Shown here: in pieces, positions 41,971 to 50,368 of the stretch
Numbering within the stretch: position 1 is the first letter of the stretch
Layout: each line of letters begins with the position of its first letter
DNA from: Leifsonia sp. fls2-241-R2A-40a
GTDB taxonomy: Bacteria > Actinomycetota > Actinomycetes > Actinomycetales > Microbacteriaceae
NCBI RefSeq assembly: GCF_030209575.1
Contig: NZ_JARVRS010000001.1
Location: 1,426,001-1,490,000 of the forward strand
Direction of reading: 5' to 3'
Length of the DNA stretch: 64,000 bases
Notes under the pieces: generated by a model
Databases searched by the model: none
What the model saw: only the letters and a program-made list of their open reading frames with translations
Told to the model about the DNA's origin: nothing
Made by a program: the position numbers and the translations under genes

Positions 41971-42732
41971 GTGGACCGCATCCCGCTCTACCGCGAATGG
42001 CACGGCGACCCCGACTCGCCGCACCCGCCGCTGCTGCTCATCCACGGCGGCGGTGCGACCATCGCGACCAACTGGGGGATGCTGCTCCCGCTCGTGGCAC
42101 CCACCCGCTCGGTGCTCGCGGTCGAGCTGCAGGGACACGGCCGCACGCCGTCCGGCGACCGGCCGGCCAGCTTCGCGGGGTCGGCGGACGACGTCGCGGC
42201 GGTGCTCACCGACCTGCGCCTCGGACCGGTGGATGTGCTCGGCTTCAGCAACGGCGGACAGGTCGCGATCCAGCTCGCCGCGCGGCACCCCTCCGCGGTG
42301 CGCCGGCTGATCGCCGCGTCGACGCCCGTCCGGCGCTCGGCGATGGTCGACGGCTTCTGGGAGGGACTCGCCGGCGGGACCTTCGAGGACATGCCGGCGC
42401 CCTACCGGGATGCTGACCTCGCGGTGAGCCGCGACCCCGGGCATGCGCGGCGGATGTTCGAACTCGATCGCGAGCTGATGCTGGGCTTCGAGGACTTCCC
42501 GGACGCGCTGCTCGCGGCGGTCACGGCCCCGACGCTCGTCGTCGGCGCCGACCGCGACGTCATCCGCGCCTCCCACTTCGTCGAGCTGGCCGCCCTGCTG
42601 CCGGACGCGCGACTCCTGATCGTGCCCGGCATCCACGGCGACTACCTGGGGGAGCGCCTCGCCGCCGCCGGCGACCCGGCGCCCCTCCGCCGCACGCTCC
42701 ACCACCTTCTGGCCTTCCTCGACGCCCCCTGA
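41971..42732 (+). CDS. Alpha/beta hydrolase
   Basis: 253 residues with the alpha/beta-hydrolase fold: oxyanion LLLIHGGGATIATNWG, nucleophile S93 in GFSNGGQVA, and a late GIHGDYLGE that probably holds the catalytic His. It likely hydrolyses an ester or lactone. GTG start; a TAACCT element six bases upstream overlaps the stop of the previous gene, so it may also be transcribed from its own leaderless promoter. It closes the DeoR-side operon. Confidence 0.88.
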   Translation: MDRIPLYREWHGDPDSPHPPLLLIHGGGATIATNWGMLLPLVAPTRSVLAVELQGHGRTPSGDRPASFAGSADDVAAVLTDLRLGPVDVLGFSNGGQVAIQLAARHPSAVRRLIAASTPVRRSAMVDGFWEGLAGGTFEDMPAPYRDADLAVSRDPGHARRMFELDRELMLGFEDFPDALLAAVTAPTLVVGADRDVIRASHFVELAALLPDARLLIVPGIHGDYLGERLAAAGDPAPLRRTLHHLLAFLDAP

Positions 42733-42733
42733 C

Positions 42734-42759
42734 GCTCGCGGCCGGCGCTCGCGGCCGGC
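42734..42759. repeat. 13-bp tandem duplication between convergent genes
   Basis: GCTCGCGGCCGGC occurs twice in tandem, directly after the hydrolase stop. The GGCCGGC blocks can also pair. It may help termination between the convergent genes. Confidence 0.6.
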
Positions 42760-42766
42760 GGGACGG

Positions 42767-43261
42767 TCAGCGGGTGAGGTCGGCGGCGAGGATGGCGTCC
42801 ACTTGGCTCAGAGCCTCGATCATGCCCTGCTCCTGGCCCATCTCGAGCAGTTGACTCATCTGGTCGGCGCTGGCGAACTGGTTGAGGATCGTCATCCGGG
42901 TGCGGCCGTCGCGCTCCTCCAACGTCGCGACCATGCGCCCGGGCTCGCCCGGCGCCGGCGCTCCGCCTTCCTCGGCGAAGCCGTCGTCCAGGGCCAGCCG
43001 GCCGGTGGGCTCGATCTCGACGAACCGCCACCAGCCCCAGGCCTTGGTGCCGTCGGGAATGGTCATGTAGTACGTCGCGCGTCCGCCCGGCTCGAACTCG
43101 AAGACCTCGAACGTGGCGGGGTACCCGGGAGGTCCCCACCAGCGCTCCAGCTGGCGCGGATCGGACCACAGCTGCCAGACGCGCTCCTGGGGGACGTCGT
43201 ACTCGGTGACGATCGTGAGCGTCAGCGCATCCGCGTCCTTGGTCGACTCGATGAAGGTCAT
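42767..43261 (-). CDS. SRPBCC (AHSA1/START-like) domain protein
   Basis: 164 residues of the activator-of-Hsp90-homologue type: YDVPQERVWQLWSDPRQLER at the start, WWGPPGYPATFEVFEFEPGG, and the long C-terminal helix QMSQLLEMGQEQGMIEALSQ. Binds a hydrophobic ligand in related proteins; exact role unknown. Overlaps the ArsR gene by ATGA, a very common ArsR-SRPBCC pairing. Confidence 0.9.
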   Translation of the reverse strand: MTFIESTKDADALTLTIVTEYDVPQERVWQLWSDPRQLERWWGPPGYPATFEVFEFEPGGRATYYMTIPDGTKAWGWWRFVEIEPTGRLALDDGFAEEGGAPAPGEPGRMVATLEERDGRTRMTILNQFASADQMSQLLEMGQEQGMIEALSQVDAILAADLTR

Positions 43262-43635
43262 CGATCCTTCCTTTCTCGTTCGGTGGTGCTCGTGGTCTTC
43301 CGGCCCTCCCCGGCGAGGATGCGGTCGATGGCGGCGTCGCGGCCGCGCCAGATCTCCTCGTACGCGTCGAGCAGCCGGGATGCGCGCCGGATGGTCTCGG
43401 GGTCTCCTGTGACGACCCGCTCGCGTCCGCGCGCCCGCTTGCGGACGAGGCCGGCGCGTTCGAGCACCGCGACGTGCTTCTGCACCGCCGCGAAGCTCAT
43501 GTCGTACCGCTCGGCGAGTTCGCTCACCGAGTGCGCACCCTGGAGGGACCGGGCGACGATGTCCCGCCGCGTCGCATCCGCCAGCGCCTGGAAGATGCGG
43601 TCGACCTCAGCATCCGTCAACTCATCTACAACCAT
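43258..43635 (-). CDS. ArsR family transcriptional regulator
   Basis: 125 residues, winged helix-turn-helix (IFQALADATRRDIVARSL to HSVSELAERYDMSFAAVQKHV, then LERAGLVRKRARGRER). No metal-binding Cys pair, so it belongs to the non-metal branch that accompanies SRPBCC genes. The ATG at 43635 lies within a palindrome centred on the start region, implying autoregulation. A ten-base G run on its strand occupies the spacer of its promoter. Confidence 0.9.
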   Translation of the reverse strand: MVVDELTDAEVDRIFQALADATRRDIVARSLQGAHSVSELAERYDMSFAAVQKHVAVLERAGLVRKRARGRERVVTGDPETIRRASRLLDAYEEIWRGRDAAIDRILAGEGRKTTSTTERERKDR

Positions 43636-43644
43636 TTGGTTGTA
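43627..43644. promoter_or_regulatory. ArsR operator over the start codon
   Basis: TACAACCATTTGGTTGTA is an 18-bp palindrome with seven-base perfect arms, overlapping the arsR start codon and reaching the -10 element. It is the likely site of autorepression. Confidence 0.75.
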
Positions 43645-43672
43645 CGTTACCGCCCACCCCCCCCCCGCGCAA
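43644..43672 (-). promoter_or_regulatory. arsR promoter with a ten-base homopolymer in its spacer
   Basis: On the minus strand: -35 TTGCGC (43672-43667), a 17-bp spacer (43666-43650) and -10 TAACGT (43649-43644), eight bases before the ATG. Ten consecutive C on the + strand (43657-43666) fill most of the spacer. Slippage would shift the spacer away from the optimal 17 bp. Confidence 0.55.
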
Positions 43673-43700
43673 CCCCCACCCCCACCCCACCGCACCCGTG

Positions 43701-43754
43701 AGGTGCTCGACGTTGCTCGCGACACGCGGTGCAGCGCGACAAGAACGAGCACTT
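43701..43754. repeat. 54-bp palindromic repeat, family II
   Basis: Starts AGGTGCTCG and ends CGAGCACTT, with internal CGACACGC; outward the symmetry continues as GTG/CAC. It has the same 54-bp length and core as the copies at 55363 and 55462. It is intergenic, between arsR and the ROK operon. Confidence 0.8.
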
Positions 43755-43814
43755 CACCGGCCCGAGCGACGTCCACGCGCGCAGGCCACGGGAGGGCGCG
43801 ACGCGCGCGCCGTG

Positions 43815-43844
43815 TTGACCCGCCTGCCCGCAGCACCCTAGTAT
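43815..43844 (+). promoter_or_regulatory. Promoter of the ROK-SIS-GH38 operon
   Basis: -35 TTGACC (43815-43820), 18-bp spacer, -10 TAGTAT (43839-43844). A LacI-type operator begins two bases after the -10. Confidence 0.65.
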
Positions 43845-43845
43845 C

Positions 43846-43863
43846 TGTGGGAACGATCCCACA
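43846..43863. promoter_or_regulatory. LacI-type operator before the ROK operon
   Basis: TGTGGGAACGATCCCACA is the best-matched member of the set, symmetric except at the centre. It covers the expected transcription start, so repression is the expected outcome. Confidence 0.8.
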
Positions 43864-43909
43864 CGATCCACCAGCGCAGGCGCGGTCGTGCTCCCCTCGG
43901 AAGGACATC

Positions 43910-44908
43910 ATGGCAAACGGCCTCCGCGCCGTTCTCTCGCTCGACATCGGCGGCACGAAGCTCGCCGTCGGTGTCGTCACGGAAGACGGACGAACCCACG
44001 CACTGATCGTCGAACCCACCCGGCGCGAGGAGGGTCCGGGTGCGATCGTTCCCAGACTCTTCGACATGGGCCACCGTGCGATCGCCGAGTCCGGTCTGCC
44101 CGTCGAGGCGGTCGGCATCTCGTGCGGCGGTCCGCTCCACGCGAAAGCCGGCGTGCTGACCGGTCCGCTCCACCTCCCCGGCTGGGTCGATCTCCCCATC
44201 GTGGAGCTCGCCGAGCGCGAGTTCGGCATCCCGGCGGTCCTCGAGAACGATGCGACGGCCGGTGCGCTGGGCGAGTTCCGCTACGGCGCGGCGCGCGAGG
44301 CGGACACCATGGTGTACCTCACGATCAGCACCGGGATCGGCGGCGGCGCGGTCATCGACGGTCGCCTGCACCGCGGCGCGGCCGGCAACGGCGGCGAGTT
44401 CGGTCACGTCATGGTCCGCACCGGCGGCCGTCCGTGCCTCTGCGGCCGCCGCGGCTGCCTGGAGGGCTACGCGTCCGGAACCTCCATCGCCCAGCGCGCC
44501 CGTGAAGCCGTGGATGCGCGCGGCGCCGGTTCGGCCCTCGCCGCCTTGCCGGTGGTCCGCGCCGAGGACGTCGTCGCGGCTGCCGCTGCGGGCGACGCGC
44601 TCGCGACCGAGCTGTGGGACGAGACCATCGACGTCCTCTCCGTCGCGCTCACCGACCTCGTCAACGTCTTCGAACCCGACCTGGTCGTGCTCGGCGGGGG
44701 CGTCACCCGCTCCGGGGACGCCCTCCTCGTGCCGGTCCGCGAGCGCGTCGCCGCCGACGCCATGCCGCCGGCCGCCGCCGCATCCACGGTCGTGCTGGCC
44801 GCCCTCGGCGACGTCGTCTGCGTGGTCGGCGCAGGAGCCGTCGCATTCGATCGCCTCGACCAGCTCGCCCCCACCGGCGCAGCGCCGAAGGGAGCCCACC
44901 ATGGCTGA
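43910..44908 (+). CDS. ROK family sugar kinase
   Basis: 332 residues. The ATP site is LSLDIGGTKLAVGVV (D12), the catalytic region is LENDATAGALGEF, and the ROK zinc motif CLCGRRGCLEGYASG is complete, so it is an enzyme and not a ROK repressor (no N-terminal helix-turn-helix). The family phosphorylates glucose, mannose, fructose or amino sugars; mannose is likely given the mannosidase in the operon. A GGAAGGA ribosome site precedes the ATG. It overlaps the SIS gene by eight bases. Confidence 0.92.
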   Translation: MANGLRAVLSLDIGGTKLAVGVVTEDGRTHALIVEPTRREEGPGAIVPRLFDMGHRAIAESGLPVEAVGISCGGPLHAKAGVLTGPLHLPGWVDLPIVELAEREFGIPAVLENDATAGALGEFRYGAAREADTMVYLTISTGIGGGAVIDGRLHRGAAGNGGEFGHVMVRTGGRPCLCGRRGCLEGYASGTSIAQRAREAVDARGAGSALAALPVVRAEDVVAAAAAGDALATELWDETIDVLSVALTDLVNVFEPDLVVLGGGVTRSGDALLVPVRERVAADAMPPAAAASTVVLAALGDVVCVVGAGAVAFDRLDQLAPTGAAPKGAHHG

Positions 44909-45485
44909 ATGGATGCGCGAACAGCTGGAGGCCCACATCCAGGTCGCCGAGCAGGGCGAGAAGCTGCTGCCCGCCCTGCGCGAGGTCGGGAGGGTGCTGT
45001 GCGACGCGTTCGCCGAGCGCGGCATCCTGTACACGTTCGGCAACGGCGGCAGCGCGGCCGACGCCCAGCACTTCACAGGCGAGATCATCGGCCACTACAA
45101 GCGCGACCGCAGGCCGCTCGGAGCAGTCACCCTGAGCACCGACCCCACCACGATGACGTGCATCGCGAACGACTACTCGTACGACGACGTCTTCTCCCGC
45201 CAGGTGCTCGGACTGGCGCGGCCCGGGGATGTGGTCGCCGCTTTCACGACGAGCGGCAGGAGTGCGAACATCGTCTCAGCGCTCGAGGCGGCGAAGTCGG
45301 CCGGCGCCACGACGGTGCTGTTCGGCGGAGGCGACGGCGGCCCGGCGAGGCGGTTCGCCGACTACGCGCTGCTCAGCCCGTCCACGGCCACCCCGAGGAT
45401 CCAGGAATTCCACACCTTCATGCTCCACGTGCTCTCCGAGATCGTGGACGCGTGGGCCGACGGCGACGAGGAGTACGCACTGTGA
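44901..45485 (+). CDS. SIS-domain sugar-phosphate isomerase, GmhA-like
   Basis: 194 residues with a single SIS domain very close to sedoheptulose-7-phosphate isomerase: TFGNGGSAADAQHFTGEIIG, AFTTSGRSANIVSALEAAK and IQEFHTFMLHVLSEIVD. In place of a heptose pathway it sits between a ROK kinase and an alpha-mannosidase, so it may isomerise mannose 6-phosphate or another aldose phosphate; that is inference. Overlaps both neighbours. Confidence 0.88.
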   Translation: MAEWMREQLEAHIQVAEQGEKLLPALREVGRVLCDAFAERGILYTFGNGGSAADAQHFTGEIIGHYKRDRRPLGAVTLSTDPTTMTCIANDYSYDDVFSRQVLGLARPGDVVAAFTTSGRSANIVSALEAAKSAGATTVLFGGGDGGPARRFADYALLSPSTATPRIQEFHTFMLHVLSEIVDAWADGDEEYAL

Positions 45486-48223
45486 CCACCCCTGACACGC
45501 GCGAAGCCCAGAACTCCGGACCTTCCCCGGTCGACACGCCGCGGGTCGGTGGGGAGACACCCGAGAAGGTCGCGGTGGATGCGGCGCAGGAGCCGCGGGT
45601 CAGCGAGACGCCGGAAGCCCCCGGCACCCCGGCCGCCGCCCAGAAGGCGCCGGTCGCGAACGCTCCGGCCGGCACCCAGCCCCGCGACCTCGCGCCCGCG
45701 AAGCGCCCGACCGCGACACCGCAGCGCACGCTCCACATGATCGGCAACGCCCACCTCGACCCGGTGTGGCTGTGGCCGTGGCAGGAGGGCTACCAGGAGG
45801 CGCGCGCGACGTTCTGGTCGGCCATCCACCGCATGGAGGAGTACCCCGACTTCGTCTTCACCTGCGACCAGATCGTGCTGCTCAGCTGGGTCGAGGAGTC
45901 CGACCCCGAGCTGTTCGAGCGCATCAGGGAACGCGTCGCCGAGGGCCGCTGGGTCAACGTCGGCGGCTGGTGGGTCGAGCCCGACAACAACATGCCGATG
46001 GGCGAGAGCGTCGTCCGCCAGGGCCTCTACGGCCAGCGCTACCTGGAGTCGCGCTTCGGCATCCCGGCGACGGTCGGCATGAACGTCGACCCGTTCGGCC
46101 ACAACGCGATGCTGCCGCAGATCCTGCGCGGGCAGGGCATGGACTCGTACACGTTCCTCCGCCCCGGCCCGCACGAGTCCGATCTCGCCTCCAGCCTGTT
46201 CTGGTGGGAGGCGCCCGACGGTTCCCGCGTGCTCGCCTACCGCATCCCGTTCGAGTACGGGAGCCCGCCCGGTTCGGTCGACGGCCAGACCGAGAAGTCG
46301 CTGGCGGCACTCGACCGCACCGTCGGCTTCGGCGAGAACGCGACCGCGATGGTCTTCTACGGCGTGGGCAACCACGGCGGCGGCCCCACGATCGCGAACA
46401 TCGAGTCCATCCACCGCTACGACCGGATGGGCTCCTTCGGAAGGATGACGATGTCCTCACCGCGCACGTACTTCGACGAGGTCCTGGGCCGCGGCGAGGC
46501 GTTCCTGGATGCGCTTCCCGTGCGCCGCGACGACCTGCAGCACCACGCGCCCGGCTGCTACTCGGCGCACTCCGGCATCAAGGCCTGGCAGCGCCGCGCG
46601 CAGTTCGCCGTGCTGAACGCCGAGCGCTGGGCGGCCGTCGTCGCCGCGCACGACGGCGTCGAGTACCCGCGCGAGCAGCTGGAGACGGCCTGGAAGCAGG
46701 TGCTGTTCAACCAGTTCCACGACATCCTGCCGGGGTCCGCGATCGAGCCTTCGTACGACGACGCGCGCGACCAGCTCGGGGAGGCGGTCGCGATCTCGAA
46801 GCGGATCGTCACCCGCGCCCACAACATCATCGCCCGCCAGGTGCAGGTGGACCGCGAGGACGGCACGCAGCCGGTCCTGGTCTTCAACCCGCACCCGTGG
46901 GCGGTGTCGGTGGATGTGGACTTCCAGTACGGCGCCCAGCGCGGCGGCGTGCACGTGGTCGACGAGAACGGCGAGCCCGTCGTCTTCCAGAACTCGCAGT
47001 CGACCGCGACGACGGATGACGTCTCGCGCGGCGCCGTCGTGTTCCGCGCCGACGTCCCGGCTCTCGGCTACCGCCTGTACCGCCTGCGTCCGGGCTCCGG
47101 CCCCGGCGCTGCGGGCAGCGGCCTGACCGTCACCGAGGACACCCTCGAGAACGAGCACGTCCGCATCCGCATCGACCAGAAGACGGGCTGGATCTCGTCC
47201 TACCTCGTCAAGGCGACCGGAGTGGATGTGATGGCCGGCGTCGACGGCGCCCAGCACACCCAGATCAACGACGACCCGACCGACACCTGGGGCCACCGCG
47301 TGGTCTCGTACGCCTGGCCGGGCGCCACCATGGAGCTCGAGCGCATCGTCGTCCGCGAGACGGGACCGCTCCGTTCGCGCGTCCGGATCGAGCGCGCGTG
47401 GGGCGCATCCACCCTGGTCGAGGAACTCGTGCTGGACCACGACTCGCCCATCCTGCGGGTCAACGTCACGCTCGACTGGCGCGAGCAGGCCCACCTGCTG
47501 AAGCTGCGCTTCCCGACCGTTCTAGAGGACCCGGCGGCGACCTACGAGATCCCGTTCGGGCACCTCGAACGTCCCGTCGACGGCGCCGAAGAGCCGGCCC
47601 AGTCGTGGGTGGACCTCACGGGGACGGTCGACGGCACGCCCGCCGGCCTCACGGTGATCACCACCAACAAGCACGCCTACGACGTGAGCCCCAGCACCCC
47701 CGACCACGGCGACCAGCCCAGCATCGGCGTCACCGCGGTGCGCAGCCCGGTCTACTCGTGGCACGACCCGCGCCTCCTCGACCCGGACGGCATCTACTCG
47801 TTCCAGGATCAGGGCATCCAGCGCTTCAGCTACGAGCTGGTGCCGCATGCCGGAGACTGGCGCGACGCCGACCCGATCCGTCGCGCGCTTCAGCTGGGGA
47901 ACCCGGTGCGGGCGATGCAGGAGTCCTTCCACGACGGCGCGCTGCCCCCTGTCCACTCGTTCGCCGGCGACGCCGGCGGAGCGGTCATGGTCACCGCGCT
48001 GAAGGGAACCGAGGACGCGACCGAGGCGCCCGGCGGCGCCGACGTCGTCGTGCGCGCCGTCGAGACCCGCGGCGAGGCCGGGCGGTCGCGCATCGAGCTG
48101 CCCCTGCTCGGGCGCACCATCGAGGAGGACTTCGGCCCGTCGCAGCTGCGCACCTTCGTGGTGCCGGAGGACCCGGCCGAGCCCGTCCGCGAGGTCGACC
48201 TGATCGAGCGCCCGCTGACGTGA
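45482..48223 (+). CDS. GH38 alpha-mannosidase
   Basis: 913 residues. Zinc and substrate residues H91 and D93 are in MIGNAHLDPVWLW; the nucleophile D203 is in NVDPFGHNAMLPQIL; NQFHDILPGSAIEP follows as another zinc-site motif. The first ~82 residues before the catalytic domain are Pro/Ala/Thr/Glu-rich and probably disordered, with no signal peptide, so either the GTG start is right and the extension is real, or translation starts later. The enzyme trims alpha-mannosides taken up by the cell. Overlaps its neighbours by four bases on each side. Confidence 0.93.
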   Translation: MTTPDTREAQNSGPSPVDTPRVGGETPEKVAVDAAQEPRVSETPEAPGTPAAAQKAPVANAPAGTQPRDLAPAKRPTATPQRTLHMIGNAHLDPVWLWPWQEGYQEARATFWSAIHRMEEYPDFVFTCDQIVLLSWVEESDPELFERIRERVAEGRWVNVGGWWVEPDNNMPMGESVVRQGLYGQRYLESRFGIPATVGMNVDPFGHNAMLPQILRGQGMDSYTFLRPGPHESDLASSLFWWEAPDGSRVLAYRIPFEYGSPPGSVDGQTEKSLAALDRTVGFGENATAMVFYGVGNHGGGPTIANIESIHRYDRMGSFGRMTMSSPRTYFDEVLGRGEAFLDALPVRRDDLQHHAPGCYSAHSGIKAWQRRAQFAVLNAERWAAVVAAHDGVEYPREQLETAWKQVLFNQFHDILPGSAIEPSYDDARDQLGEAVAISKRIVTRAHNIIARQVQVDREDGTQPVLVFNPHPWAVSVDVDFQYGAQRGGVHVVDENGEPVVFQNSQSTATTDDVSRGAVVFRADVPALGYRLYRLRPGSGPGAAGSGLTVTEDTLENEHVRIRIDQKTGWISSYLVKATGVDVMAGVDGAQHTQINDDPTDTWGHRVVSYAWPGATMELERIVVRETGPLRSRVRIERAWGASTLVEELVLDHDSPILRVNVTLDWREQAHLLKLRFPTVLEDPAATYEIPFGHLERPVDGAEEPAQSWVDLTGTVDGTPAGLTVITTNKHAYDVSPSTPDHGDQPSIGVTAVRSPVYSWHDPRLLDPDGIYSFQDQGIQRFSYELVPHAGDWRDADPIRRALQLGNPVRAMQESFHDGALPPVHSFAGDAGGAVMVTALKGTEDATEAPGGADVVVRAVETRGEAGRSRIELPLLGRTIEEDFGPSQLRTFVVPEDPAEPVREVDLIERPLT

Positions 48224-50073
48224 GCGCGCATCCCGAGGTGCGGGTGAGCGTCGTCGGCCCCGCTGCCGGCACGCTCGAGGTTCAGGAGGAGTGGAGCGAC
48301 GCCGACCCCGGCTGGCGGCTCACCCTGCGCGTGCGTCATGGCGGCGACGAGCCGGTCGACGGCTCCGTGCTGGTGGAGGCGGCGGTGCGCGGTGCGGACG
48401 AGCCGTGGTGGCTGATCCCGGGCGCCTTCTACGGCGAGAACCGACCGGTCGAGAACACGCGCGCCTTCCCCCGCTTCGAGATCGGCGCGAACTCTCCGGA
48501 GAAGCACGACGCCCTGATCAGCGACGCCTGGGAGTTCCGGGCCGACCGGGCCGCGACGCCGGCCGTCTTCGCCTGGGCCGGCCCCGGTCACGGCGGCGTC
48601 GCGCTGGCCGCGGCGGAGACCACCGCGCTCGGCCTGACCGGGCTCGGCCTTGCGCACGACGCCGGGTGGGGCGACGCGTCGGTGAGCCTGCGGTTCCCGT
48701 ACCGCGAGTTCCCGGTCACGTATTACGGGGACGCGCGCCCGCGCCCCGCGGACGTCGCAACCCACCGCTTCACGCCTGGCGAGACGGTCGAGCTGGTCGT
48801 GCGCGTCTTCGAGCTCGACGCGTCCCGCCACGCGTACGCGCCCATCCTGCGCGCCCTGCATGCCGAGTCGGCGCCCGCCGCCCCGCTCGACCCCTGGATG
48901 GATGTGGAGACGGCCGCCGACCTGACCGCCGACGGGCTGCTCCGGTGGCACTACGACCCCGACCCGGGCGTGCTGCTCGAAACCGTGGGCTTCGACCGCG
49001 AGGTCAGCGGCCGCGACGGTCTCAGCGTCGACCGGCAGGCGATGCACGTCGGCTGGGTGAGCGGCATCCCGTGGGCGTTCGCGCTGCTGTCGCAGGGGCT
49101 CCGCACCTCCCGCACGGAGGAGGTGGATGCGGCCAGCCGCGTCATCGACTTCATCACAGCATCCCTCTCGCCGTCCGGCACGTTCTGGGGCGTCTGGTAC
49201 CGCGACCACGGCTGGACGCAGAGCTGGACGGAACTGAAGCGAGGCCTCCACTCGCGGACGCTGGCCGAGGCGACGCTCTTCCTGATCCGCGCGCAGGCGC
49301 TCGCGCCGCATGGGCAATGGGAGCGCGCCATCCGCTCGAACCTGGACGTCATGGTCGGCCGGCAGCGGGACGACGGCAACCTCGGCTCGGTGCATCACGC
49401 CGAGACCGGGGAGGTGCTGTCCTGGTCCGGCGCGTCCGGTGTCACCTGGATCGCCGCGCTGGTCGAAGCGGCCGACCGGGACGAGCGCTACCTGCCCGCC
49501 GCCGTGGCCGCCGGCCGCTACTACGAGCAGTTCGTCGACCGCGAGTTCATCCACGGGGCACCAGAGGACGTGGACCTCGCGCCGACCTCCGAAGACGGGT
49601 ATGCGGCGGTCATGGCGTACGTCGCCCTCCACCGCGCGACCGGCGACCCGCACTGGCTCGATGTTGCGCGCCGGGCCGCCGACTGGATGCTGACCTTCCG
49701 ATACAGCTACGACGTGACGTTCCCGGAGCACACGCTGCTCGGGGCGTACGGCTTCCGCACCCGCGGTGCCGACAACGCGTCGCCGTCGAACCAGCACCTG
49801 CACGCCTACGGCCTGGTCTGCACGGCGGAGCTGCGGGAGCTTTCTCGCGCGCTCGGCGACCCGCACTACGCGGCGCTCGCGGACGAGACGCTCGCCTGCT
49901 TCCGGCAGTTCATCGCCCGGGAGGACGGCGACTTCAACGCCTACCGCGGCATGGTCAGCGAGCGCTACTACCAGACCGAGTGCTTCCAGCCGAAAGGGAT
50001 GCTCCTGACCCTCTCCCACGCGTGGAGCGTGGGGGTGACGCTGCTCGCCTGCGAGCAGACGCTCGCGGGCTGA
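48220..50073 (+). CDS. Putative alpha/alpha-toroid glycoside hydrolase of unknown family
   Basis: 617 residues. The N-terminal ~210 residues look like a beta-sandwich (RVSVVGPAAGTLEVQEEWSD); the rest shows the repeating helix pairs of an (alpha/alpha)6 barrel, rich in Trp, Asp and His (GTFWGVWYRDHGWTQSWTEL, SEDGYAAVMAYVALHRAT, NQHLHAYGLVCTAELRELS). GTG start inside the GH38 stop. Co-translation with the alpha-mannosidase points to a sugar-cleaving or sugar-binding role on the same substrate. I do not recognise its family. Confidence 0.75.
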   Translation: MSAHPEVRVSVVGPAAGTLEVQEEWSDADPGWRLTLRVRHGGDEPVDGSVLVEAAVRGADEPWWLIPGAFYGENRPVENTRAFPRFEIGANSPEKHDALISDAWEFRADRAATPAVFAWAGPGHGGVALAAAETTALGLTGLGLAHDAGWGDASVSLRFPYREFPVTYYGDARPRPADVATHRFTPGETVELVVRVFELDASRHAYAPILRALHAESAPAAPLDPWMDVETAADLTADGLLRWHYDPDPGVLLETVGFDREVSGRDGLSVDRQAMHVGWVSGIPWAFALLSQGLRTSRTEEVDAASRVIDFITASLSPSGTFWGVWYRDHGWTQSWTELKRGLHSRTLAEATLFLIRAQALAPHGQWERAIRSNLDVMVGRQRDDGNLGSVHHAETGEVLSWSGASGVTWIAALVEAADRDERYLPAAVAAGRYYEQFVDREFIHGAPEDVDLAPTSEDGYAAVMAYVALHRATGDPHWLDVARRAADWMLTFRYSYDVTFPEHTLLGAYGFRTRGADNASPSNQHLHAYGLVCTAELRELSRALGDPHYAALADETLACFRQFIAREDGDFNAYRGMVSERYYQTECFQPKGMLLTLSHAWSVGVTLLACEQTLAG

Positions 50074-50093
50074 GGCAGGCGCTGCGCGCCGCG

Positions 50094-50294
50094 TCAGCGG
50101 TGGAGGCCCCAGAACGCCCACACCGAGACCCCGTCGATCCAGTTGTCGCGGGATGCCCGGCGGGCGCTGCGCCGGACGCGGCCTGCCCGGAAGCGGATGC
50201 GCATCCATCGTCGGACACCTCCACCGGCTCGTTGTGCGCGTGGCGGCGCCCCGATCCATTGCACTGCTGTTCGATCCACGATGACCTCCGACAC
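50094..50294 (-). CDS. Possible small basic protein
   Basis: 66 codons on the minus strand between two + strand genes. The C-terminal part (ASRDNWIDGVSVWAFWGLHR) has strongly G/C-biased third positions, while the N-terminal part does not, so a shorter start inside is possible. No family recognised; it may be spurious. Otherwise the gap 50074-50368 holds only the promoter of the next gene. Confidence 0.25.
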   Translation of the reverse strand: MSEVIVDRTAVQWIGAPPRAQRAGGGVRRWMRIRFRAGRVRRSARRASRDNWIDGVSVWAFWGLHR

Positions 50295-50356
50295 TGGCTA
50301 TCCATGTTTGCTGGTGTTTCACAGCGTGCACTCTCGTCTTACACCTGTCAAGCGCG

Positions 50357-50362
50357 TATGCT
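50357..50362 (+). promoter_or_regulatory. -10 element TATGCT of the CGNR regulator gene
   Basis: TATGCT lies six bases before the ATG at 50369, the leaderless layout. The octamer GCTGGTGT occurs at 50310 and again at 50360, fifty bases apart, and may mark a binding site. Confidence 0.5.
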
Positions 50363-50368
50363 GGTGTC

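Noticed and set aside
44909-45481. Longer GH38 reading frame starting at 44909
   Set aside because: It would overlap the SIS isomerase gene completely; the GTG at 45482 gives the usual stop-start overlap.
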